This document shows, in pieces, positions 1 through 5,827 of a stretch of DNA of 5,976 nucleotides. The stretch covers positions 1-5,976 of the forward strand of contig QNBQ01000122.1 in the NCBI GenBank assembly GCA_003645735.1, in the 5' to 3' direction. The notes under the pieces were generated by a model. That model saw only the letters and a program-made list of their open reading frames with translations. It did not search any database and had not been told where the DNA came from. This stretch comes from Candidatus Poribacteria bacterium (GTDB lineage: Bacteria > Poribacteria > WGA-4E > B28-G17). How positions within the stretch are numbered: the first letter of the stretch is position 1; each line of letters begins with the position of its first letter. Both the position numbers and the translations under genes were made by a program.

Positions 1-695
1 CTCTGCCGGTCGAACTGTTGAAAGTGAGAAAACGTCCGCTTCGAAGGAGGTTCATACGGAAGGAGATAGTTCTCCCTCGACAACAGGTGGAGGAAGGTTT
101 AAAACACCCTCCCACCTTCACCTCGAAGGCGGTTTTCGATTCGGTGGAAAGCTACATCAGGGTAGAGAGGGTGAGTGTGAACACAGGGGTTGTGCCTCCG
201 AACGAATATGTCACCGAGGGGATTTCACCGGAATCATACCGATTCAAAATCGGTGAAACGGTTTCAGTTGAGAACTTCTATCAACCGATCGAGCTCAAGC
301 TATCACCTCTCGATCTTTCCCCCGCAACCTCTGAGCTACCGGGGCTCACCTCCTTCCTTGAGCCTGCAGCTCCTGTTGATCTCTTTGCGGAATCGTTAGG
401 CGAGTTTCTCCGGAAAGTTCGTCGGAAGATCGAGGAGGCGAAGCTTTTCCCAGAAGCGGCTCGTGAGGCTGGATACGAGGGAACGGTAGTGGTCTCATTC
501 GAGATCCTCAGGGACGGGAGCCTCGGTAGGATAGAAGTGCTGAAATCATCGGGGTATGAGGTTTTAGATAAAGCAGCTGTCGAAACCATAAGGAGGGCTT
601 CGCCCTTCCCGAAGCCTCCCCTTTATGGTCGAGGGGAAGCTCTGAGAGTAGAGGTGCCTATAACCTTCAAAATAACAAGCACGCTTGATCGATAA
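1..695 (+). CDS. TonB-family energy transducer, 5'-partial
   Basis: This is the C-terminal part of a TonB-like protein, which links the inner-membrane proton-motive-force complex (ExbB/ExbD) to outer-membrane receptors. The last ~90 codons match a TonB C-terminal domain: an amphipathic segment, a KLFPEAAREAGYEG region (the usual YP is FP), a VVVSFEILRDGSLGRIEVLKSSG strand-turn-strand pattern, a conserved LDKAAVETIRRASPFPKPP helix and a final VEVPITFKI strand. A TTG at 18 could serve as a start, but the frame is open to the window edge (codons LPVELL from position 3) and no membrane anchor is present downstream. I therefore infer that the true start and the N-terminal membrane helix lie upstream. 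A basic patch (RKRPLRRRFIRKE) is followed by a linker of about 100 residues without the usual Pro-Lys/Pro-Glu repeats. The gene ends 11 bases before the next one and is probably dedicated to the receptor encoded at 985-3027. Confidence 0.85.
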   Translation, partial: LPVELLKVRKRPLRRRFIRKEIVLPRQQVEEGLKHPPTFTSKAVFDSVESYIRVERVSVNTGVVPPNEYVTEGISPESYRFKIGETVSVENFYQPIELKLSPLDLSPATSELPGLTSFLEPAAPVDLFAESLGEFLRKVRRKIEEAKLFPEAAREAGYEGTVVVSFEILRDGSLGRIEVLKSSGYEVLDKAAVETIRRASPFPKPPLYGRGEALRVEVPITFKITSTLDR

Positions 696-706
696 GGAGG
701 GGAAAG

Positions 707-988
707 ATGACCCTGCCTAAACAAATCGAGGACAAGATCTTTGAGATCAGGTGCATGATTTTACAAAGAGGAGCCCTTGATGAGAAGACGAAGGTGCTCC
801 TGGCGATCGCCACCTCCGTCTCCTGTTACTGCGCTCACTGCCACGGTGAGTTCAAACATATGGCGAGGATGATGGGGTTAACCCCCGAACAGATAGAGGA
901 GGCCGAAGCTATAGGTTTAAGGATGAGGGAGAGATGTCAAAATGACTTCTGGCTTTACAGGATGAATGACCAAGGAGGTGTGGTGTGA
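707..988 (+). CDS. AhpD/carboxymuconolactone decarboxylase-like small thiol protein
   Basis: A 93-residue protein resembling the all-helical CMD/AhpD-like fold, whose members include alkylhydroperoxidase AhpD and many uncharacterised thiol proteins. Visible support is the helix pattern DEKTKVLLAIATSVSCYCAHC, a CxxC pair at Cys42/Cys45, then an ARMMGLTPEQIEEAEAIG segment matching the family's AlkaGaTpeEI region. By that alignment the residue usually a catalytic His (four after the second Cys) is Phe49, and the usual Glu about 12 before the first Cys is Val30. His44, His46 and His51 lie close by, and Cys16, Cys40 and Cys77 add thiols. Classical AhpD peroxidase chemistry is therefore doubtful; disulfide exchange, or metal or ligand binding, is possible. 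No signal peptide is seen, so it is probably cytoplasmic. The ATG at 707 follows AAGGAGGGG at 694-702, which overlaps the TonB stop. The 3' end overlaps the receptor start by 4 bases (GTGA), suggesting translational coupling. Its role in the uptake operon is unknown. Confidence 0.75.
   Translation: MTLPKQIEDKIFEIRCMILQRGALDEKTKVLLAIATSVSCYCAHCHGEFKHMARMMGLTPEQIEEAEAIGLRMRERCQNDFWLYRMNDQGGVV
972..978 (+). promoter_or_regulatory. Ribosome-binding site fixing the GTG start of the receptor
   Basis: AAGGAGG lies inside the end of the preceding gene, six bases before the GTG at 985. It supports GTG rather than a later ATG as the receptor start, which gives a proper signal peptide. Confidence 0.75.
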
Positions 989-3027
989 GGATCAAAATCC
1001 CCATCTCGGTTCTCACCCTGTTTTTGATTTTCATCCAGCTTTGCTGGTCACAGGAGAGGCTGGAAGAGATCGTAGTGACGGCTACCAGAACGGAGGAGCC
1101 CATCGGAAACATCCCCGCGAGCGTGACGGTCATCTCGGAGAAGGAGATCAACCTGTTCAGCGTCATGGATGTCGATGATATCCTGAGGATGTATCCGGGG
1201 ATCGACGTGTCTCGACCGACAGGTTTCCTGGGTAGAGGGCGTGTTTCGCTGAGGGGAGTCGGGAATCAACCCGGCAGAACGCTGGTGTTGCTCGATGGCT
1301 GTCCGATGAACAAAGCCGACACGGGAAGCGTCAACTGGAACAGAATCTCCCCCAGTGACGTTCAGCGTATAGAGATCGTTAGAGGCCCGGCCTCGGCGCT
1401 TTACGGCTCCAGCGCCATGGGCGGGGTGATCAACATCGTGACCAAAAAGCCGACGGAGACCCTCTCGACCAACCTGAGGCTCAGATGCGGCAGCTTGGAG
1501 ACATTTGGGGGAGACCTGCTCATCAGAGGTAAGGCGGGCAAGCTCGGCGCTAAGCTCTCGGTGACATACCTTCAAAGCGACGGATACGACCCCGAACCCC
1601 CTGAGAAACGGAGCAAATACAACATCAAGAGGGATTTAAAACAAAGCATCCTCACGGCCAGGTTGAGCTACGACATCACCGAACGTTCCTCCCTGAGCGT
1701 GGGATATTCGAGGTTCGACGACCACAGGGGCGAGGGGAAGAAATACCGACACGAGAAGGGCGTCTACCGGGAGTGGGACACGGACGCCTTCGACCTATCC
1801 TTCAAGTCGAAACCCGAGATCGGCGGATCGCCCCTCAACCTCAAGGCGAGCCTCTACTACAACATCGAACACTACTACTGGAACAGGGAAAGGTTGAGGA
1901 AGGGGAAATATACGTGGTATGAGGTGAACGTCCCGAGGGTAGACGGGGGTGCGATGATCCAGGCTTCCCTCACATCGGACTTGATGGGCGGGAAAGCGAA
2001 GGGCACATTGACGGTGGGGATAGACGGCAGATACGGAAGCGTTGAAGGCGAGGACGCTTACAGGATCAAAAACGATAAGCCCTCGGATCTCAAAGTCACA
2101 AACAGGGGGAAACAGCAGAACATCTCCCTGTTCGCCCAAGGGTATGTGGGGACCTCCCGTGTAAACCTTCTCCTCGGCGCCCGATACGATTTCATAAGGA
2201 GCTACGACGGGGAGTTCAAGGACCCCTCCGGGTTCCTGCCGAGCAAAAGTTACGATGAGAAGAGGTGGAGCGGTTTCAGCCCGAGGATCGGGTTGGTGTA
2301 TCATCTGAGGGATGACACCCGGCTGCGCCTCTCCTTGGGCAGCGCTTTCCGAGCGCCCATATTGGACGACCTTTACAGGAGCGGCATCTTCTGGGGCAGG
2401 ATCTACAAGGCTAACCCGGAGCTGGAACCTGAGAGGATATTCTCGGCGGAGATAGGGGCCGAACATGAGATCGGTGATCTGCTTCAAGCCGAGCTCAGCG
2501 CATATTACAGCGTCGGCAGGGATTACTTCTACCCAATCAAGGTGGGGAAAGACCCGAACACCGGGCGTGACCTCTATCAGAGGCAGAACGTCGGGAAAGT
2601 GGAGATATACGGCTTGGAGCCCGGGCTGACCGTTCGTCCCGCCGAAGGGCTCAGATGTTTCGCCAACCTGACCCTGAACAGCTCGAAGATCAAGGAGTTC
2701 AAGCCTAACCCGGAGCTGGAGGGTAAATACCTCGAATACACCCCCAGGCTCAAGGCTAACGTAGGCCTTCTCTACTCCAACCCCACCATCCTCACCGCCA
2801 GCCTCGTCTGGAGATATGTCGGCGGGATGTATGTCGATCCTGAGAACACGGAGAAGAAAAAGATCGACCCGTATTACGTGATCGATTTGAAATTATCGAA
2901 ACCGATAGGTCGATACGGGGATATCTCCGTGGATATCAAGAACCTGTTGGACAGGGAGTATGTGGAGCGCGAGGATTACCTCGACCCCGGCAGGCTCATC
3001 ATGTTCTCGGTAAACCTCAAATATTGA
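985..3027 (+). CDS. TonB-dependent outer-membrane receptor, BtuB-like
   Basis: A 680-residue TonB-dependent receptor, a 22-strand outer-membrane barrel with an N-terminal plug that imports scarce ligands such as cobalamin or metal chelates. Residues 1-22 form a Sec signal peptide (basic start, hydrophobic core, likely cut after CWS). A TonB box EEIVVTATR lies at 27-35. The plug spans about 38-156, with DDILRMYPGIDV, RVSLRGVG, LVLLDG, IEIVRGPASALYGSSAMGGV (129-148) and NIVTKKP motifs. The rest is barrel, with alternating aromatic/hydrophobic strands, a DTRLRLSLGSAFRAPILDDL motif, NPELEPER, the C-terminal DIKNLLDREY motif and a terminal aromatic Tyr680 that fits the BAM insertion signal. Length and the plug resemble the BtuB/vitamin-type group more than large siderophore receptors. 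The start is GTG with a 4-base overlap with the upstream gene. Linkage to TonB and to an ECF transporter suggests a vitamin-like cargo, perhaps a corrinoid, but the ligand cannot be read from the sequence. Confidence 0.93.
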   Translation: MRIKIPISVLTLFLIFIQLCWSQERLEEIVVTATRTEEPIGNIPASVTVISEKEINLFSVMDVDDILRMYPGIDVSRPTGFLGRGRVSLRGVGNQPGRTLVLLDGCPMNKADTGSVNWNRISPSDVQRIEIVRGPASALYGSSAMGGVINIVTKKPTETLSTNLRLRCGSLETFGGDLLIRGKAGKLGAKLSVTYLQSDGYDPEPPEKRSKYNIKRDLKQSILTARLSYDITERSSLSVGYSRFDDHRGEGKKYRHEKGVYREWDTDAFDLSFKSKPEIGGSPLNLKASLYYNIEHYYWNRERLRKGKYTWYEVNVPRVDGGAMIQASLTSDLMGGKAKGTLTVGIDGRYGSVEGEDAYRIKNDKPSDLKVTNRGKQQNISLFAQGYVGTSRVNLLLGARYDFIRSYDGEFKDPSGFLPSKSYDEKRWSGFSPRIGLVYHLRDDTRLRLSLGSAFRAPILDDLYRSGIFWGRIYKANPELEPERIFSAEIGAEHEIGDLLQAELSAYYSVGRDYFYPIKVGKDPNTGRDLYQRQNVGKVEIYGLEPGLTVRPAEGLRCFANLTLNSSKIKEFKPNPELEGKYLEYTPRLKANVGLLYSNPTILTASLVWRYVGGMYVDPENTEKKKIDPYYVIDLKLSKPIGRYGDISVDIKNLLDREYVEREDYLDPGRLIMFSVNLKY

Positions 3028-3039
3028 CGGGAAAGGGGG

Positions 3040-3627
3040 ATGCGTCTCCGACCGTTTTCGGTTGCGGAGCTGAGCTTCATATCCGCTATGATAGCGATGG
3101 ATTTCGGCTCTGGGTTCGTCATCAAACCGCTTCTCGGCGCCACAGGCGTGATGAACGTCATACGCCTGGACATGATCCTCCCGATGATGATGTTGCTCGT
3201 AACCCGTCTCGTTGTCGATAGATTCGGAACGTTGATCCTCTACGAGGGGGTCTGGGGGTTGTTGGCGAGCATGGCGTTGCCTGCCTCCTATGGTCTGCCG
3301 GGGCTTCTGAAGATGATCCCGGCGATAGCACACGGTCTCACGCTCGACACCTTGATGAGCCTTTTCAGGAACTATCATCGCCTCAGGTTGGCCGTCACAG
3401 GTGTGGTGGGCGGGGCGGTGAACACGCTCCTGCTGATGCTGGTGAGGATAGCTTTCGGGATGCCCTGGTCGAAGGCCACGAAGGTATTTCTGGGCGTCAA
3501 CCTCGCCACAGGCGCTTTGGTGCACGGTATCGCCGTGGTTTTAGCTATACTCGTCTGGCGAGGGATCGGGAGCTCCGTATGGGTGAAAAGGATCAAAAGC
3601 TGGAAGGCGGAGACGCCAAACTATTGA
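3040..3627 (+). CDS. Probable ECF transporter S component (substrate-binding membrane protein)
   Basis: A 195-residue, strongly hydrophobic protein with about six predicted membrane helices (roughly residues 8-30, 37-58, 62-82, 86-104, 115-137 and 150-173) and a basic C-terminal tail. Size, helix number and a position directly before an A-A'-T module match S components of ECF transporters, which bind vitamins or metals and topple in the membrane to deliver them. Small residues in the first helix (ISAMIAMDFGSGF) fit the face that usually contacts EcfT. I recognise no signature for biotin, folate, riboflavin, thiamin, queuosine-precursor or cobalt/nickel families, so specificity is unassigned; the BtuB-like receptor next door hints at a corrinoid. 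The gene is in the same frame as the receptor, separated only by its TGA and four codons, so ATG 3040 is the first possible standard start; the upstream GGGAAAGGGGG is a modest ribosome-binding site. The 3' end overlaps the transporter gene by up to 49 bases. A permease of another family is the main alternative. Confidence 0.72.
   Translation: MRLRPFSVAELSFISAMIAMDFGSGFVIKPLLGATGVMNVIRLDMILPMMMLLVTRLVVDRFGTLILYEGVWGLLASMALPASYGLPGLLKMIPAIAHGLTLDTLMSLFRNYHRLRLAVTGVVGGAVNTLLLMLVRIAFGMPWSKATKVFLGVNLATGALVHGIAVVLAILVWRGIGSSVWVKRIKSWKAETPNY
3569..3572 (+). promoter_or_regulatory. Ribosome-binding site for the fused transporter gene
   Basis: GGAG within the S-component coding sequence stands six bases before the ATG at 3579, favouring that start. 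A TTG at 3624, overlapping the S-component stop as TTGA, is the rival start; it has a weaker GGAAGGCGG about 14 bases upstream. Confidence 0.45.
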
Positions 3628-5606
3628 TAGAGGTCGAAGGGTTACAGTTGAGGCCCATCGGCAGCGATGAGCCTGTGTTGAGAGGGGTGGATCTGAACGT
3701 CAGGGAGGGGGATTTCATCGGCATATTCGGCGAATCGGGCTGTGGCAAAACCCTCCTCTGTCTTGCTCTCAGCGGGGTGATACCGAACAACATCCCTGCC
3801 GAGCTTAAGGGGAGGATCAGTTACTCGGAGGAGCTTCTCACCCAGAGCGGTGTGCTGGGGGTAGGGCTGGTCTTTCAAAACCCGGAATATCAGCTGCTGT
3901 CGCAAACCGTGGAGGATGAGATCGCTTTCGGGCCGTCAAACCTCGGATGGGATGAGGAGGATATAGCCGAAGCCGTCTCATGGGCTTTGAAATCCCTGGG
4001 GATAGAGCACCTCAGGGATAGGAGGATCGATACCCTCTCGATGGGTGAGAAACAGCGGGTGGCGGTCGCAAGCGTCCTCTCGATGAGACCGAAGGTGCTC
4101 ATACTCGACGAGCCGACGGCTTACGTTGACCCCCAAGGGTGCGAGGCGCTTCTGGAATCGGTGAGGGAGCTCAACGAAAAGTTTAAAATCGCCGTTATCT
4201 TAGTCGAACACGACCTCCAACTGCTCGCCCGATATGCGAGGAGAACCTATAAGCTGGAAGATGGCAGGTTACACGAGGTGGATGTGAGGGTTGAAATCGC
4301 AAAAAACCCATCGAGCACAGCCGACTTTTCGGGATCATCCCCCGCCTCCGGAAAGCCGCTCATAAAGGTGGAGAACCTCTCCTTCGCCTATCAGGGCGAT
4401 CTTTTCGTCCTCAAGGATGTCAACCTGGAGATCCACCAGGGGGAGTGTGTGGCGATAGTTGGGCATAACGGTTCGGGGAAAACCACTCTGGCGAAGCTGA
4501 TAATGGGGCTCCTTCGGCCGACCGAGGGGAGGGTATATTTGGGATCACGGGAGATCAGCGGGACGAAGCCCGAGGAGCTCGCTCATCTCATCGGTTATAT
4601 CTTCCAAAACCCCGACCATCAGATATTCGCCGGGAAGGTATACGACGAATGTCTCTACGGGCCCAGAAACATCGGTATCCCTGAATCACGGGCTAGAAAG
4701 ACCGTAGCCTCGCTCCTCTCGCAGCTTCACATCTCTCATCTCGGGGACAGGGAGCCGATAAATCTCAGCTACGGTGAGAAAAGGCGGGTTAACATAGCGA
4801 GCGTCTTAGCGATGGAAACCGAAGTGATCATCCTCGATGAACCGACATGCGGTCTGGATCACGTTAACATCCGGAGGTTGGGCGAACTGATAAAGAGGTT
4901 GAACCGTCAGGGCAAAACCGTCATCGTGATCACACACGACCTGGACTTCGCCAGGGCTGTGTCCCATAGGATCATCAAGCTGGAGCGGGGTAAGATCGTT
5001 GAGCACGTTCGGGCTAAATCCTCATCCCCCCTCGTCCGGCTCGATCCGCTCCTCAAACTTTTCATCTCCCTTCTACTCATCCTCACCTCGTTCGCCGTTA
5101 AGCGTGTGGAGATATTAGCCTGCATCAATCTCCTGCTCCTCCTGGCTTTTCGCCTGGGGAGGGTTCCGTTCAATAAGATCATGCCGGTTTGGAAACGGTT
5201 CCTGCTCGGTTACCCGGCGATGGTGCTCATCTTCGTGCTCTCCCAGGGCGTCGGGGAGGGTCTTTTCAACTCCCTTGTGTTCATCCTGAGGTTTCAGATC
5301 ATCTTCCTGTTCAACCTTCTGTTCGTCTACACGACGGACACCAGGAGGTTAACCCGGGCGCTGATGAGGTTGAAACTCCCTTATTTCATCTGTTTCATGT
5401 TCTCCACCATCATGAGGATGATCCCTCTCCTTTCGGAGGAAGCCAGGAGGGTGCTCGACGCGCAGCGATGCAGGGGGTTTCGGGTGAAGAGGCTCATATA
5501 CCCGAGAAATTGGCTGCCGCTTGTGTTGCCGATGTTAGTTACCACCTTGCAAAGGGCTGAGCAGATGGCTATATCGATGAAACTTCGGGGTTTCAAGATG
5601 GGTTAA
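3579..5606 (+). CDS. Fused ECF transporter module: EcfA-EcfA'-EcfT in one polypeptide
   Basis: A 675-residue fusion supplying the energising part of an ECF vitamin/metal importer. ATPase 1 (about 17-240) has Walker A GESGCGKT (51-58), Q-loop Gln100 in FQNPEYQ, signature LSMGEK (153-158), Walker B VLILDEP (173-179, Glu178) and switch His211. A Ser/Pro-rich linker follows (about 241-260). ATPase 2 (about 261-480) has GHNGSGKT (295-302), Gln343 in FQNPDHQ, LSYGEK (396-401), VIILDEP (416-422, Glu421) and His453. Both sites look catalytically intact, and both have the ECF-type Q-loop followed by a FGP/YGP motif. Residues about 484-675 are EcfT, opening with LVRLDPLLKL, with about four hydrophobic helices and two coupling motifs, CRG (631-633) and LRG (669-671), in place of the usual ARG/ARS type. 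The protein stops four residues after the second motif, so the C-terminal segment and last helix found in many EcfT proteins are absent. It overlaps the S-component gene; start ATG 3579 or TTG 3624. Confidence 0.93.
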   Translation: MGEKDQKLEGGDAKLLIEVEGLQLRPIGSDEPVLRGVDLNVREGDFIGIFGESGCGKTLLCLALSGVIPNNIPAELKGRISYSEELLTQSGVLGVGLVFQNPEYQLLSQTVEDEIAFGPSNLGWDEEDIAEAVSWALKSLGIEHLRDRRIDTLSMGEKQRVAVASVLSMRPKVLILDEPTAYVDPQGCEALLESVRELNEKFKIAVILVEHDLQLLARYARRTYKLEDGRLHEVDVRVEIAKNPSSTADFSGSSPASGKPLIKVENLSFAYQGDLFVLKDVNLEIHQGECVAIVGHNGSGKTTLAKLIMGLLRPTEGRVYLGSREISGTKPEELAHLIGYIFQNPDHQIFAGKVYDECLYGPRNIGIPESRARKTVASLLSQLHISHLGDREPINLSYGEKRRVNIASVLAMETEVIILDEPTCGLDHVNIRRLGELIKRLNRQGKTVIVITHDLDFARAVSHRIIKLERGKIVEHVRAKSSSPLVRLDPLLKLFISLLLILTSFAVKRVEILACINLLLLLAFRLGRVPFNKIMPVWKRFLLGYPAMVLIFVLSQGVGEGLFNSLVFILRFQIIFLFNLLFVYTTDTRRLTRALMRLKLPYFICFMFSTIMRMIPLLSEEARRVLDAQRCRGFRVKRLIYPRNWLPLVLPMLVTTLQRAEQMAISMKLRGFKMG

Positions 5607-5625
5607 ACCCGATCCGTCCCTCACC

Positions 5626-5681
5626 CTCTCCGGAAAAGCCCCTCCAGAGGAACTGCTTATCGAGATCGGTCCACCGGAGAG
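5626..5681 (+). repeat. Inverted repeat, 8-base arms with a 40-base loop
   Basis: CTCTCCGG at 5626-5633 is perfectly complementary to CCGGAGAG at 5674-5681. It lies just after the transporter stop. The long loop makes it a weak terminator; it could be a 3'-end RNA fold or chance. Confidence 0.35.
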
Positions 5682-5693
5682 CGATAACAAAGA

Positions 5694-5712
5694 CCCTCCA
5701 CCTCCCGGAGGG
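5694..5712 (+). terminator. Weak stem-loop, possible operon terminator
   Basis: CCCTCC (5694-5699) pairs with GGAGGG (5707-5712) around a 7-base loop, about 90 bases after the transporter stop and before the next promoter. No T-run follows on the + strand (the sequence reads AAATTCAATAAC), so it is not a canonical intrinsic terminator. Read on the - strand the stem is followed by TCTTTGTT, a slightly better tail. Confidence 0.25.
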
Positions 5713-5736
5713 AAATTCAATAACTTTCAAAATATC

Positions 5737-5765
5737 TTGACGCAACTCTGCGCTTGCTGTATAAT
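5737..5765 (+). promoter_or_regulatory. Sigma70-type promoter
   Basis: TTGACG at 5737-5742 (-35) and a perfect TATAAT at 5760-5765 (-10) are separated by exactly 17 bases, with AT-rich DNA just upstream (TTCAATAACTTTCAAAATATC). Transcription would start near 5772 and drive the gene beginning at 5828. This is the only near-consensus promoter I noticed in the window. Confidence 0.8.
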
Positions 5766-5771
5766 GGTTGA

Positions 5772-5799
5772 GGCGGAATCGCCCCGAAGGAGATGCTCC
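5772..5799 (+). other. Two small hairpins in the 5' leader
   Basis: GGCG (5772-5775) pairs with CGCC (5780-5783) over a GAAT loop, exactly where the transcript should begin. GGAG (5789-5792) pairs with CTCC (5796-5799) and would hide the AAGGAG at 5787-5792. Stems are only four base pairs and match no RNA family I know. Confidence 0.3.
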
Positions 5800-5800
5800 C

Positions 5801-5827
5801 ATGGCGGGGTGGGATGGGGGAGGATAG
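5801..5827 (+). CDS. Possible 8-codon leader mini-ORF
   Basis: ATG 5801 to TAG 5825-5827 encodes MAGWDGGG. An AAGGAG at 5787-5792 stands eight bases before it, and the stop directly abuts the ATG at 5828 in the same frame. It may be translated as an upstream peptide that feeds ribosomes to the next gene, or be a by-product of a GGA-rich leader. No function is known. Confidence 0.25.
   Translation: MAGWDGGG

Noticed and set aside
44..56. Strong AAGGAGG motif near the window start
   Set aside because: No start codon follows at a usable distance; the following bases are TTCATACGGA inside the TonB-like reading frame.
1048..1575. Long minus-strand open frame opposite the receptor
   Set aside because: Low-complexity, Arg/His/Asp-rich translation with no domain; it is antisense to a gene with unambiguous receptor motifs. 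The same holds for minus-strand frames at 1795-2487 and 2893-3525.
2412..2723. Repeated AACCCGGAGCTGGA in the receptor gene (near 2412 and 2706)
   Set aside because: Both copies encode the common NPELE motif of the barrel at unrelated positions; there is no sign of a duplicated segment.
5189..5560. Plus-strand 123-codon open frame inside the EcfT region
   Set aside because: Translation is Pro/His/Arg-rich and not protein-like, while the overlapping frame encodes EcfT helices and coupling motifs.
5605..5763. Open plus-strand frame after the transporter reading SGKAPPEELLIEIGPPESDN
   Set aside because: It looks briefly protein-like but has no start codon or ribosome-binding site, runs through the promoter, and would not extend EcfT with a membrane helix.
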